Part shown: positions 44,053 to 53,179 of the stretch, piece after piece | Layout of the letters: every line of letters starts with the position of its first letter | Position numbering within the stretch: position 1 is the first letter of the stretch | Source: Shimia sp965227725 | GTDB taxonomy: Bacteria; Pseudomonadota; Alphaproteobacteria; Rhodobacterales; Rhodobacteraceae | Assembly: GCF_965227725.1 (NCBI RefSeq) | Contig: NZ_CBDDGH010000001.1 | Span: 744,001-808,000 of the forward strand | Direction of reading: 5' to 3' | DNA length: 64,000 bases | Notes under the pieces: generated by a model | What the model saw: the letters and a program-made list of their open reading frames with translations, nothing else | Told to the model about the DNA's origin: nothing | Databases searched by the model: none | Program-made: the position numbers and the translations under genes

Positions 44053-46668
44053 TCAATGCACAACCGCATCATCCGGTTTTGGCTGCCCTGAGGTGCCGAG
44101 CCGGTCGCCGATGATCAGCCCATCTGCCCCGGCGCTGACCGGGATGGTGTCGCCGTCTTTCACGTCGCCTGCCAGAAGCGCCTCGGCCAGCGGGTTTTGC
44201 AGGGCGCGTTGGATCACGCGTTTGAGCGGGCGGGCGCCAAAGACCGGATCATAACCTTCATCGGCGAGCCATTTTTGCGCCCCTTCGTCGAGCTCGATGC
44301 CGATTTTGCGGCCTGCGAGACGTTTTTTCAGGCGGGCGAGCTGGATCTCGACGATGCCATCCATATCGGCGCGGGCGAGACGGTCAAAGATGATGGTCTC
44401 ATCCAGACGGTTGAGGAATTCCGGGCGGAAGTGGGCGCGCACCGCATCCATCACATCGCGACGCGCGTCGGCTGCGTCCGCGCCTTCGGGCAATTGGCTG
44501 AGCGCCTGCGCGCCAAGGTTGGAGGTGAGGATGATCAGCGTTTGTTTGAAATCCACCGTGCGGCCCTGACCGTCGGTGAGCACACCATCATCGAGCACCT
44601 GAAGGAGCACGTTGAAGACATCCGGATGGGCTTTCTCGACCTCATCAAACAGCACCACTTGATAGGGGCGGCGGCGCACGGCCTCTGTCAGCACCCCGCC
44701 TTCGTCATAGCCGACATAGCCGGGAGGCGCGCCGATCAGGCGGGCGACCGCGTGTTTCTCCATGAATTCCGACATGTCGATGCGCACCATGGCGCTGTCA
44801 TCATCAAAGAGGAAGTCGGCCACAGCTTTGGTGAGCTCGGTTTTCCCTACGCCGGTGGGGCCGAGGAAGAGGAAGCTGCCAAGGGGGCGGTTTTCATCGT
44901 TGAGGCCTGCGCGGGCGCGGCGCACGGCGTTGGACACGGCGGTCACGGCGGCGTTCTGGCCGATGACGCGGGCGTGCAGGTCGTCTTCCATGCGCAGGAG
45001 CTTTTCACGCTCGCCTTCGAGCATCTTGGAGGTTGGAATGCCTGTCCAACGCTCGACCACCTGGGCGATCTGCTCCGGGCGCACGGCCTCTTCCACCGTC
45101 ATTTCGCCTTCGCCGTTTTCGGCGGCATCGAGCTGTTTCTCCAGATCAGGGATCACGCCGTAGCTCAGCTCACCCGCGCGGGCGAGGTTGCCTTCGCGTT
45201 TGGCGATGTCCAGATCGGCGCGCGCCTGATCCAGCGCTTCCTTGATGTACTGCGCGGAGGCGAGCTTATCGCGACCGGCCTGCCATTTGGCGGTGAGCTC
45301 GGCGGATTTCTCCTGCAGATCGGCGAGGTCTTTCTGCAGGGTTTCCAGACGGTCCACAGAGGCGGCATCATCCTCAAGCTGAAGCGCCTGTTCCTCGATC
45401 TGCAGTTGCAGGATCTGGCGATCAAGCGCGTCGAGCTCTTCGGGTTTGCTGTCCACTTCCATGCGCAGGCGGGAGGCGGCCTCGTCCACAAGGTCGATGG
45501 CTTTGTCCGGCAGGAAGCGATCCGTGATGTAGCGGTGGCTGAGCGTGGAGGCGGCAACCAGCGCTGAGTCAGAGATGCGCACGCCGTGATGCAGCTCATA
45601 TTTTTCCTTGATGCCGCGCAGGATGGAAATTGTGTCTTCCACGGTGGGCTCTTCGACCATCACCGGCTGGAAGCGCCGCGCGAGGGCTGCGTCTTTTTCC
45701 ACATATTTGCGGTATTCATCCAGCGTGGTGGCGCCGATGCAGTGCAGCTCGCCGCGTGCCAGAGCCGGTTTGATCAGGTTGGCCGCATCCATGGCGCCCT
45801 CTGATTTGCCGGCGCCCACAAGGGTGTGCATCTCATCAATGAAGAGGATGATTTCGCCAGCCGCTTCGGTGACTTCGGTGAGGACCGATTTCAGACGCTC
45901 TTCAAATTCACCACGGTATTTTGCACCCGCAATCAACGCGCCCATGTCGAGCGCGAGAAGCTTCTTGTTGCGCAAGCTTTCCGGCACGTCGCCGTTGACG
46001 ATGCGCAGGGCCATGCCTTCGGCAATCGCGGTTTTCCCGACGCCGGGCTCCCCGATCATCACCGGATTGTTTTTGGTGCGGCGGCTCAGGACCTGCATGG
46101 CGCGGCGGATTTCATCATCGCGGCCAATGATCGGGTCGATTTTGCCTTCGCTGGCGCGCTCGGTCAGATCCTGCGCGTATTTCTTGAGCGCCTCATAGCC
46201 ATCCTCAGCCGACGCGCTGTCAGCGGTGCGACCTTTGCGGATGTCGTTGATCGCAGCGTTGAGGGCTTTGGCGGTGACATTGCCGGCCTCAAGCGCGTCG
46301 CGGGCTTTGGATTTCACCATCACCAGCGCCATCAGGATGCGCTCCACCGGCACAAAGCTGTCGCCTGCTTTCTTGGCAAGGCTTTCGGCCTCAGAGAGCA
46401 CTTTGGCGGAGGTGTTTTCGAGATAGGGCTGGCCGGTATCGCCCGACACCTGCGGCTGTTTGGCAACGGCGGCGTCCACCGCTTCGCGCACAGCTGCAGC
46501 GTTGCCGCCTGCGCGGCTGATCAGGTTGGCCGCAAGCCCCTGATCGTCGTCCATCAATGCTTTCAGAATGTGTTCGGGCACCAGACGCTGGTGATTTTCC
46601 CGCATCGCGATGGTCTGCGCCGCCTGAACAAAGCCGCGTGACCGCTCCGTGAACTTGCTCAAGTCCAT
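44053..46668 (-). CDS. clpB: ATP-dependent chaperone ClpB
   Basis: An 871-residue Hsp100 disaggregase. The N-terminal Clp repeat domain spans about 1-150 ('RLVPEHILKALMDDDQGLAA'). The first AAA+ has Walker A 'GEPGVGKTAIAEGMAL', the pore loop 'GAKYRGEFEERLK' and Walker B 'ILFIDEMHTLVGAG'; a coiled-coil M domain lies about 410-530; the second AAA+ has 'GPTGVGKTELTKAVADFL' and 'DEVEKAHPDVFNVLLQVLDD'. ClpB works with DnaK to rescue aggregated proteins. Start at 46668 follows AGGAGAAAA. A heat-shock promoter candidate lies about 80 bases upstream. Confidence 0.97.
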   Translation of the reverse strand: MDLSKFTERSRGFVQAAQTIAMRENHQRLVPEHILKALMDDDQGLAANLISRAGGNAAAVREAVDAAVAKQPQVSGDTGQPYLENTSAKVLSEAESLAKKAGDSFVPVERILMALVMVKSKARDALEAGNVTAKALNAAINDIRKGRTADSASAEDGYEALKKYAQDLTERASEGKIDPIIGRDDEIRRAMQVLSRRTKNNPVMIGEPGVGKTAIAEGMALRIVNGDVPESLRNKKLLALDMGALIAGAKYRGEFEERLKSVLTEVTEAAGEIILFIDEMHTLVGAGKSEGAMDAANLIKPALARGELHCIGATTLDEYRKYVEKDAALARRFQPVMVEEPTVEDTISILRGIKEKYELHHGVRISDSALVAASTLSHRYITDRFLPDKAIDLVDEAASRLRMEVDSKPEELDALDRQILQLQIEEQALQLEDDAASVDRLETLQKDLADLQEKSAELTAKWQAGRDKLASAQYIKEALDQARADLDIAKREGNLARAGELSYGVIPDLEKQLDAAENGEGEMTVEEAVRPEQIAQVVERWTGIPTSKMLEGEREKLLRMEDDLHARVIGQNAAVTAVSNAVRRARAGLNDENRPLGSFLFLGPTGVGKTELTKAVADFLFDDDSAMVRIDMSEFMEKHAVARLIGAPPGYVGYDEGGVLTEAVRRRPYQVVLFDEVEKAHPDVFNVLLQVLDDGVLTDGQGRTVDFKQTLIILTSNLGAQALSQLPEGADAADARRDVMDAVRAHFRPEFLNRLDETIIFDRLARADMDGIVEIQLARLKKRLAGRKIGIELDEGAQKWLADEGYDPVFGARPLKRVIQRALQNPLAEALLAGDVKDGDTIPVSAGADGLIIGDRLGTSGQPKPDDAVVH

Positions 46669-46745
46669 GGGTTTTCTCCTTCTCATAAGCGCCCGATTGC
46701 CGATAACGCCCGCTTTGCGGCACGTCAGGTTGTGGGCCTCGGTAA

Positions 46746-46776
46746 AGATGTGGGATCTTGCGTGTGTCAGGTCAAG
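46746..46776 (-). promoter_or_regulatory. RpoH (sigma-32-type) promoter candidate for clpB
   Basis: On the minus strand CTTGACC (46770-46776) is followed after 15 bases by CCCACATCT (46746-46754), close to the heat-shock consensus CTTGAAA–CCCCATnT. It lies 78-108 bases before the clpB start, as expected for a heat-shock gene. Confidence 0.5.
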
Positions 46777-46926
46777 ATTGCCAGACAGGAATTTAAATCT
46801 GTCTCAACGGATGCGGGATTTTCCAAGGCGAAAAGGGCACAAAAATTCCCCTAAATTGAGACAATTTTCGCCCTATTTTTGCGCCAGACTGAACATCGAA
46901 CAGAATGTTTATGGGGGTGGCATGCC

Positions 46927-47193
46927 ATGCATGTGACAGAAATTCAGATCAGCAACCCGATGTATCGCCAGACACTGGGCGAGCTGACCGCTGTGGTGAG
47001 CCTCAGCAGTGCATCGCGTGATGTGCGAGTGCATTGCGCAGTACCGGCAGAGGACAGCACCGAGCCGCAGAAAGGCGCCGGACGGCTGGCCTTGATCCGC
47101 GAAGCGCTGCGGCAGCTGCGCCGGATGCCAGAGATGCGCACCGGCCGCGAAGAGCTTTCTTTTGCGCCGGGCGTGTTGCCAAGCGAGGGCTGA
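46927..47193 (+). CDS. Small conserved-looking hypothetical protein
   Basis: An 88-residue protein beginning MHVTEIQISNPMYRQTLGEL. It is soluble, with a likely beta-strand N-terminal half ('AVVSLSSASRDVRVHCAVPA') and an amphipathic helix ('RLALIREALRQLRRMPEMRT'). A GGGGGTGG tract precedes the ATG. A terminator follows at 47217, so it is a monocistronic unit. Codon use matches the neighbours, which supports a real gene. I do not recognise a family; function unknown. Confidence 0.65.
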   Translation: MHVTEIQISNPMYRQTLGELTAVVSLSSASRDVRVHCAVPAEDSTEPQKGAGRLALIREALRQLRRMPEMRTGREELSFAPGVLPSEG

Positions 47194-47216
47194 TCCGCCC
47201 CAAAGGCGATCTATTG

Positions 47217-47241
47217 AGCCTCCCGAAGGGGAGGCTTTTTG
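47217..47241 (+). terminator. Terminator after the 88-residue hypothetical gene
   Basis: Stem GCCTCCC/GGGAGGC around GAAG, followed by TTTTTG. It lies 24 bases after the stop codon. Confidence 0.9.
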
Positions 47242-47346
47242 CGTTTCTGGGGCCTGCCCTGAAGCACGCAGGCTTGCCGGAGCGGAGATGAGGCGTTAGA
47301 AGGCGCACGTTTGCTTTGTGCCACCCTAAATTGCTGGAGACCTCCC

Positions 47347-48066
47347 ATGAGTTCAGACGACCGCCTGATCGTAGCCCTTGACGTGCCCAACGCCCTGCAG
47401 GGTTTGCAGCTAGCAGAGCAGATTGGCGATGCCGTGTCTTTCTATAAGATCGGGCTTGGCATGCTGACCGGAGGCGGGCTGGCGCTGGCCAATGAGCTGA
47501 AAGACGAGCACGGCAAGCGCATCTTTCTGGACATGAAGCTGTTTGACATCGGTGCCACCGTTGAGGCGGCGGTGCGCGGGCTGGCGCAGTTTGATCTGGA
47601 TTTCCTGACCGTGCATGGCGACCCGCATGTGGTGGCTGCGGCCAAGGAAGGCGCGGCGGGCAGCAATCTGAAAATTCTGGGTGTGACCATCCTGACATCG
47701 CTGGATCGCGGTGATCTGGACAACTGTCTGATCAAAGAGGGCGAGATCAAGGATCTGGTGCAGGAGCGCGCGGGCCGGGCGTTTGACGCGGGCGCGGATG
47801 GCGTGATTGCCTCCCCTCAGGAAGCCGCGCTGATCCGGGCCCTGCCGGAATCTGAGGGTCGTCTGATCGTGACCCCCGGCGTGCGCCCCGCAGGCGCAGC
47901 ACTTGGTGATCAGAAGCGCGTGGCCACGCCAGCCAATGCGGTGGCAGATGGCGCTGACCATATTGTGGTGGGCCGCCCGGTCTGGACCGCCGAAGACCCG
48001 CGCGCCGCAGCGCAAGCCATTGTGACAGAGCTGGCCTCTGCACAGGCCAAGCGCCCCAACCGCTAA
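47347..48066 (+). CDS. pyrF: Orotidine 5'-phosphate decarboxylase
   Basis: A 239-residue TIM-barrel enzyme that decarboxylates OMP to UMP in pyrimidine synthesis. The catalytic array is in 'RIFLDMKLFDIGATVEAAV' (the Lys-Asp pair of the DxKxxD motif), the substrate lysine in 'SFYKIGLGMLTGGG', and the phosphate site in 'VVGRPVWTAEDPRAAAQ'. It begins MSSDDRLIVALDVP, and a ribosome site GGAGACC lies just upstream. Monocistronic by context. Confidence 0.95.
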   Translation: MSSDDRLIVALDVPNALQGLQLAEQIGDAVSFYKIGLGMLTGGGLALANELKDEHGKRIFLDMKLFDIGATVEAAVRGLAQFDLDFLTVHGDPHVVAAAKEGAAGSNLKILGVTILTSLDRGDLDNCLIKEGEIKDLVQERAGRAFDAGADGVIASPQEAALIRALPESEGRLIVTPGVRPAGAALGDQKRVATPANAVADGADHIVVGRPVWTAEDPRAAAQAIVTELASAQAKRPNR

Positions 48067-48148
48067 GCCAAAGCCTGCGCGCCGCCCCTGTCAGGCGGCG
48101 CGACTGCTGTTATATTGAGGCTCCGAGACTCACGTGAGAGACGCGCGG

Positions 48149-49402
48149 ATGCCCGCATTTTGCCGAGACTGCCTGACCGAGAGCCAAAGCGCGGCGCGCT
48201 GTGGCCACTGTGGCAGCATGCGCATGATTTCCCATCCGGAGCTGTTTGATCTCTCTATCGCGCATATGGATTGTGATGCGTTTTACGCAAGCGTTGAGAA
48301 GCGCGACAATCCGGAGCTGGTGGACAAGCCGGTGATCATTGGTGGCGGGCGGCGCGGTGTTGTTTCCACCGCCTGCTATGTGGCGCGCATTCGCGGGGTG
48401 CGCAGCGCCATGCCGATGTTTCAGGCGCTCAAGCTCTGCCCCGAGGCGGTGGTGATCAAGCCGCGCATGTCGGTTTATGTGGAGGTCAGCCGCGCCATTC
48501 GCGCGATGATGGATGAGCTGACACCGGTGATTGAGCCGTTGTCGCTGGATGAGGCGTTCCTTGATCTCACCGGCACCACAAAGCTGCATGGTGCGCCGCC
48601 AGCGGTGATGCTGGCGCGGCTGACAAAACGCATGAAAGACGAGCTGGGCATCACCGGCTCAATTGGGCTGTCGCACAACAAATTCCTCGCCAAAGTGGCC
48701 AGTGATCTGGACAAGCCGCGCGGGTTTTCGGTGATTGGCAAGGCGGAGACCGCTGACTTTTTGAGTGATAAGCCGGTGCGGATGATCTGGGGGATTGGTC
48801 CGGTGGCGCAAGAAAGCCTTGAGCGCGCGGGCATACGTACCTTCACCGACCTGCTGCGCTGGGATCAGGAAGACCTGATCGCGCGGTTTGGCAACGCGGG
48901 CTATCGGCTGTGGCATCTGGCGCGGGGGCAGGACAAGCGCAAGGTGTCGGCCCATGCGCCGATGAAGAGCATCAGCAATGAGACCACGTTTTTTGAGGAC
49001 ACTGCCAGCCTGGATGTGCTGGACGGGCATATCTGGCGGCTGTCGGAAAAGGTGTCGGATCGGGCCAAGGCCAAGGATCTGGCCGGACGGGTGGTGACCT
49101 TGAAGCTGAAGCGCGCCAATCACAGCACGATCAGCCGCCGGATCAGCCTGCGGGACGCGACGCAGATGGCGGACACGCTCTATCGCACCGCGCGGGGGCT
49201 GTTTGATCAGGTTGGCAATGAGGGGCCTTACCGGCTGATCGGGGTGGGACTGGCGGATCTGGTGCCCGCCGCGCAGGCGGATCTGTCAGGTGACCTGCTC
49301 GATCCGCAAGCGGTGCAGCGGGCCAAGGCGGAGCGGGCCACCGATGCGATCCGCGCACGGTTTGGTGCGGATGCGATCCAGAAGGGGCGTGGGATACGGT
49401 GA
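48149..49402 (+). CDS. dinB: DNA polymerase IV (DinB) with N-terminal CxxC finger
   Basis: A 417-residue Y-family polymerase. The active-site acids are in 'IAHMDCDAFYASVEKRDNP' and 'PLSLDEAFLDLTGT', and 'SACY'-type finger residues are 'VVSTACYVARIRGVRSAMPM'. The first 35 residues hold four cysteines in 'FCRDCLTE' and 'RCGHCGS', a small zinc-finger-like addition typical of the Rhodobacterales form. Start at 48149 follows GAGAGACG; a GTG at 48134 is possible. It makes error-prone bypass synthesis past lesions. No C-terminal beta-clamp motif is obvious from reading. A terminator follows at 49538. Confidence 0.93.
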   Translation: MPAFCRDCLTESQSAARCGHCGSMRMISHPELFDLSIAHMDCDAFYASVEKRDNPELVDKPVIIGGGRRGVVSTACYVARIRGVRSAMPMFQALKLCPEAVVIKPRMSVYVEVSRAIRAMMDELTPVIEPLSLDEAFLDLTGTTKLHGAPPAVMLARLTKRMKDELGITGSIGLSHNKFLAKVASDLDKPRGFSVIGKAETADFLSDKPVRMIWGIGPVAQESLERAGIRTFTDLLRWDQEDLIARFGNAGYRLWHLARGQDKRKVSAHAPMKSISNETTFFEDTASLDVLDGHIWRLSEKVSDRAKAKDLAGRVVTLKLKRANHSTISRRISLRDATQMADTLYRTARGLFDQVGNEGPYRLIGVGLADLVPAAQADLSGDLLDPQAVQRAKAERATDAIRARFGADAIQKGRGIR

Positions 49403-49537
49403 GGGAAAGGGCAGCGCCCGACCGCGGGTGGGCGTTCGAACGCTTGGTCATTGCCACATAGCCTGCAAATCTGCGCCACCTGCAGAGAGATTGGCTGACC
49501 TGTCAAAAGCGCCCGCCCATGGGGGCAGGCAGGTGCA

Positions 49538-49571
49538 GCCCGTGCCGCAAGCGACACGGGCGTTGGTTTTG
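49538..49571 (+). terminator. Terminator after dinB
   Basis: Stem GCCCGTG/CACGGGC with a partly paired loop, followed by GTTGGTTTT. It also lies just beyond the end of the convergent ligase gene at 49574, so it may serve both. Confidence 0.65.
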
Positions 49572-49573
49572 GA

Positions 49574-50794
49574 TCAATCGTATTTGCGCTGGTCTTCGAT
49601 GACGATGCCATCTTTGGGCAGGCTGCCCGGCGCGACGATTTCCACGGTGCCTTTGAGCTTGAGCGCATCCACAACGGAGGCCCCATAGGCGGCCGCATCA
49701 CCGCCCGGAGATTCAATCTGCACTGTCATCACATCCATTTCACCGGAACGCGTGGCGATGACGCGCGCCTTTGCGATCTCGTCATGTTTGGCCACCAGTG
49801 CCGCGACCTGCTCTGGCCGCACAAACATGCCTTTGATCTTGGCGGTCTGGTCGGCGCGACCCATCCAGCCTTTGATGCGCATGTTGGTGCGGCCACAGGG
49901 GCTTTCGCCCGGGAGGATTGCGGAAAGATCGCCGGTGGCAAAGCGGATCAGCGGATAATCGGGGTTGAGCGTGGTGACCACCACTTCGCCCACCTCACCC
50001 GGCGCGACTGGGGTGCCGGTGCCCGGCGTGACGATTTCGACGATCACGCCTTCGTCGATGATCATGCCTTCCATGGCCTCAGATTCATAAGCAATCGAGC
50101 CCAGATCGGCGGTGCCATAGCCCTGAAGACAGGTGATGCCGCGATCGGCATATTCCTGACGCAGCGAGGGGAAGAGCGCGCCGCCGCCGACGGTGGCTTT
50201 GGTGATCTGGAGTTTCTCGCCCATCTCCTCAGCCTTGTCCAAGATGATCTTGAGATAGTCGGGCGTGCCGGCATAGGCGGTGGTGCCGATGTCCACAGCG
50301 GCGCGGACCTGCATTTCGGTCTGGCCGACACCTGCGGGCAGCACTTTGGCCCCCACGGCGCGGGCGCCGCTTTCAAACATCATGCCCGCCGGGGTCAGAT
50401 GGTAGGAAAAGCAGTTGTGCACGATGTCCGCAGCCCCAATGCCCACTGCATGCAGCACGCGGCCAAAGCGGAACCAGTCATGGCTGGTGCCACCGGGTTC
50501 ATAGATCGGACCCGGAGACTGGAACACATGGGCAATGTTGGGATTGCTGAGATCGGCAAAGCCGCCGAGCGGGCCTGCGGCTTTCTGTGCGGCACCAAGC
50601 TCTGATTTGCGCAGCACGGGGAGGTCTGCCAGCGCCTGAGCCGAGGTGATCTTGGCCGGATCCACATCCGCCAGACTGGCCGCAAAGCCCGGCAAGGCTT
50701 TGGCGCGGGCCAGCTGCGCAGGCAGGGCTGCGCTCAGATCGGCGGCGCGCTGATCGGCGCTGCGGGTTTCCAACTCATCAAAAAAGCGGCTCAT
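49574..50794 (-). CDS. Phenylacetate–CoA ligase-family (PaaK-like) protein
   Basis: A 406-residue adenylate-forming enzyme of the PaaK group. It lacks the long N-terminal domain of acyl-CoA synthetases and shows the PaaK layout: 'LPVLRKSELGAAQKAAGPLG', an ATP-binding loop in a modified form near 'QSPGPIYEPGGTSHDWFRFG', 'CLQGYGTADLGSIAYES', 'IRFATGDLSAIL' and 'IKGWMGRADQTAKIKGMFVR'. It would activate an aromatic or similar carboxylic acid to its CoA thioester. Placed directly downstream of livF in an LIV-type transporter cluster, it probably acts on the imported substrate. Start at 50794 is used; substrate unknown. Confidence 0.82.
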   Translation of the reverse strand: MSRFFDELETRSADQRAADLSAALPAQLARAKALPGFAASLADVDPAKITSAQALADLPVLRKSELGAAQKAAGPLGGFADLSNPNIAHVFQSPGPIYEPGGTSHDWFRFGRVLHAVGIGAADIVHNCFSYHLTPAGMMFESGARAVGAKVLPAGVGQTEMQVRAAVDIGTTAYAGTPDYLKIILDKAEEMGEKLQITKATVGGGALFPSLRQEYADRGITCLQGYGTADLGSIAYESEAMEGMIIDEGVIVEIVTPGTGTPVAPGEVGEVVVTTLNPDYPLIRFATGDLSAILPGESPCGRTNMRIKGWMGRADQTAKIKGMFVRPEQVAALVAKHDEIAKARVIATRSGEMDVMTVQIESPGGDAAAYGASVVDALKLKGTVEIVAPGSLPKDGIVIEDQRKYD

Positions 50795-50921
50795 GGTGCC
50801 ATCCTTTATGTGCTCTGCCGCCATGCGTGCGGCCAAAGATTTCTTGTGCGCGCGCTGAGAGAGAGCGGCGCGAGACGGGAAGTGGGTGCCCGGTCAGCCC
50901 GGGCAGAAAGGGAGGCTGAGG

Positions 50922-51740
50922 TCAGCTCAGCCAGCGTTTGCGGCGACGGTAGGAGCGCACGTCGCGGAAGGATTTGCGGCCTTCTTCAGACATGCCGAGA
51001 TAAAATTCCTTCACATCCGGGTTTTCGCGCAGATCGGCGGCAGGGCCATCCATCACCACGCGGCCGGATTCCAGAATATAGCCATAATGGGCAAAGCGCA
51101 GCGCCACGTTGGTGTTCTGCTCTGCGAGAAGGAAGGTGGCGCCTTCTTTCTCGTTGAGGTCTTTCACGATGGTGAAGATTTCTTCCACCAGCTGCGGTGC
51201 AAGGCCCATGGAAGGTTCATCCAGCAGAATACATTCCGGGCGGCTCATCAGCGCGCGGCCAATGGCGACCATCTGCTGCTCCCCGCCGGAGGTATAGCCC
51301 GCCTGCGATTTGCGGCGCTCTTTCAGACGTGGGAAATAATTGTAGACCATCTCGAGATCCGCGGCGACTTCGCCACCGCTGCGGGTGTAGGCCCCGGTCA
51401 GCAGGTTCTCTTCGACCGTGAGGTGCTCAAAGCAGTGACGGCCTTCCATCACCTGAATGACGCCTTTTTTCACCAGCGCCGCCGGATCAAGATCTGCCAC
51501 AGGTTCGCCTCGATAGTTGATCGTGCCTTTGGTGACCTCGCCGCGCTCGGAGTGCAGCAGGTTTGAGATGGCCTTCAGCGTGGTGGTTTTGCCTGCGCCA
51601 TTGCCGCCCAGCAGTGCGGTGATGCCGCCCTTGGGAACCGAGAGGCTCACGCCTTTCAGCACAAGGATCACGTGATTGTAGATCACCTCGATGTTGTTGA
51701 CCTCCAGAAGGGTCTCTTCGGTGCGACCAGCGTCAAGCAT
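50922..51740 (-). CDS. livF: Branched-chain-type ABC transporter ATP-binding protein (LivF-like)
   Basis: A 272-residue ABC ATPase of the HAAT importer group. Walker A is 'ALLGGNGAGKTTTLKAISNL', the signature is 'TSGGEQQMVAIGRALM' (degenerate first Ser-Gly as usual in LivF) and Walker B is 'ECILLDEPSMGLAPQLVEEI'. An N-terminal 'LEVNNIEVIYNHVILVLKGV' is typical of LivF. Works with LivG, LivH and LivM in this cluster. It ends with a basic tail ('RSYRRRKRWLS'), longer than E. coli LivF. Confidence 0.92.
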   Translation of the reverse strand: MLDAGRTEETLLEVNNIEVIYNHVILVLKGVSLSVPKGGITALLGGNGAGKTTTLKAISNLLHSERGEVTKGTINYRGEPVADLDPAALVKKGVIQVMEGRHCFEHLTVEENLLTGAYTRSGGEVAADLEMVYNYFPRLKERRKSQAGYTSGGEQQMVAIGRALMSRPECILLDEPSMGLAPQLVEEIFTIVKDLNEKEGATFLLAEQNTNVALRFAHYGYILESGRVVMDGPAADLRENPDVKEFYLGMSEEGRKSFRDVRSYRRRKRWLS

Positions 51741-51770
51741 AAGCGTTGTCTTTCGTCTCAGGATCAGGGT

Positions 51771-51798
51771 GCCCCGGCCAGCCAGTTCCGGCCGGGGC
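51771..51798 (-). terminator. Attenuator-type hairpin between binding-protein gene and livF
   Basis: Nine-base arms GCCCCGGCC/GGCCGGGGC around ten bases, no T run. A stem directly after a binding-protein gene commonly lowers downstream expression or protects the upstream mRNA; either role is inferred. Confidence 0.5.
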
Positions 51799-51817
51799 GG
51801 TTGGGTTTGCGCGAGGC

Positions 51818-53101
51818 TTACTTACAGGCCGCTTCGATGTTGTTTTCAGCGGCGTAGGCTGCGGAATCTTCCGCCACCAGCGCGCCGATCACCTCACCGT
51901 CGGTCTCTTTAAAGTCAGAGATCATCGACCAGGTCTGATTGGCCGCGTCCCACTGGGTCACACCCACGAGGCCCGGGCCACCGTGGTTCTGACAGGAGAC
52001 GTTGAAGGCCGGACCAAAGTTCGGCATGCCGAGCGCGGTCATTTTGGCCTCATCAATCTGCAGCGCTTCCATGCCGTCACGCATCTGGCTTGGGGTGATG
52101 TCAGCCGTGCCGTGGATGCCCTGAGCGGTTTTGGCCGCCTCAGCTGCGAGCATGGCGGCATACATGCCACGGTTATAGAGCACGTTGCCGACCTGATCGC
52201 CTGCGCCTGCCGCTTTGCCCGCATCAACAACATACTTCTGGATGTCGTCAAAGATCGGGAAGTCACGGCCCACGTTGTGGAAGGTCAGCGCCTTGAAGCC
52301 ATTGGCCTTCGCGCCCGCTGGCAGCACGTCATGCTCTGCACCGGACCACCAGATGCCGATGAAGTTTTCCATCGGGAAGCGGATGTTGGCAGCTTCCTGA
52401 ACCGCAACCTGGTTCATCACGCCCCAGCCCCACATCAGAACAAAGTCCGGACGTTCGCGGCGGATCTGCAGCCACTGGGATTTCTGCTCCTGACCGGGGT
52501 GATCCACCGGCAGCAGGCTCAGCTCATAGCCGTGCTTTTTCTGCAGCTCTTCGAGCGTGCGGATCGGCTCTTTGCCGTAAGCGGAGTTGTGATAGACCAG
52601 CGCAATTTTCTTGCCCTTCAGGTCACCGCCATTGGTCTCAAGCAGGTAGTTCACCGCACCGGAGGCCCCATCCCAGTAGTTGCCAGGGTAGTTGAACACG
52701 TGGCTGAAGACTTCGCCGTTGGCGGCAGAGGTCCGGCCATAGCCCATGGAGTGGATCGGAATGTCATCCGCGGTCGCTTTGGGGATCAGCTGATAGGTGA
52801 TGCCGGTGGAGAGCGGCTGATAGACCAGCGCGCCTTCGCCTTTGGTGGATTCGTAGCATTCCACACCTTTGGCGGTGTTGTAGCCGGTTTCACATTCGAT
52901 CATGCGGATCGGAACGCCACCAATGCCGCCATCACGCTCGTTCAGCAGAGTGAAGTAATCTGCGTAGCCATCCGCGAAAGGAATGCCGCCTGCAGCGTAG
53001 GGGCCTGTGCGGTAGCTGAGTGATGGGAACACCAGATCGGCCATTGCCGGGGCTGCCGCCATCACCGCGCCGAGCGCCATGGATGCGAATTTCAATTTCA
53101 T
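51818..53101 (-). CDS. LIV-type ABC transporter substrate-binding protein
   Basis: A 427-residue periplasmic binding protein of the leucine/branched-chain type. The signal peptide is MKLKFASMALGAVMAAAPAM (cleavage near 21). The mature part has the LIV fold: 'SYRTGPYAAGGIPFADGYAD', 'GGIGGVPIRMIECETGYNTA', 'GKKIALVYHNSAYGKEPIRT' and 'FVLMWGWGVMNQVAVQEAAN'. Start at 53101 is chosen for the signal sequence; the frame upstream adds 23 residues without character. Ligand not evident: the aromatic-rich binding region and neighbouring CoA ligases point to an organic acid rather than an amino acid. Confidence 0.9.
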   Translation of the reverse strand: MKLKFASMALGAVMAAAPAMADLVFPSLSYRTGPYAAGGIPFADGYADYFTLLNERDGGIGGVPIRMIECETGYNTAKGVECYESTKGEGALVYQPLSTGITYQLIPKATADDIPIHSMGYGRTSAANGEVFSHVFNYPGNYWDGASGAVNYLLETNGGDLKGKKIALVYHNSAYGKEPIRTLEELQKKHGYELSLLPVDHPGQEQKSQWLQIRRERPDFVLMWGWGVMNQVAVQEAANIRFPMENFIGIWWSGAEHDVLPAGAKANGFKALTFHNVGRDFPIFDDIQKYVVDAGKAAGAGDQVGNVLYNRGMYAAMLAAEAAKTAQGIHGTADITPSQMRDGMEALQIDEAKMTALGMPNFGPAFNVSCQNHGGPGLVGVTQWDAANQTWSMISDFKETDGEVIGALVAEDSAAYAAENNIEAACK

Positions 53102-53179
53102 CGGGTTTCTCCTCCCTTGGTTTTTGTCCGATGGTGAGCGCAGAGCCTCCCCGCCCCGCGCGCTGGTCATGGCCCCGCC

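Noticed and set aside
44197..46641. Long plus-strand open frames opposite clpB (456 and 271 codons)
   Set aside because: Antisense shadows of a clear ClpB gene.
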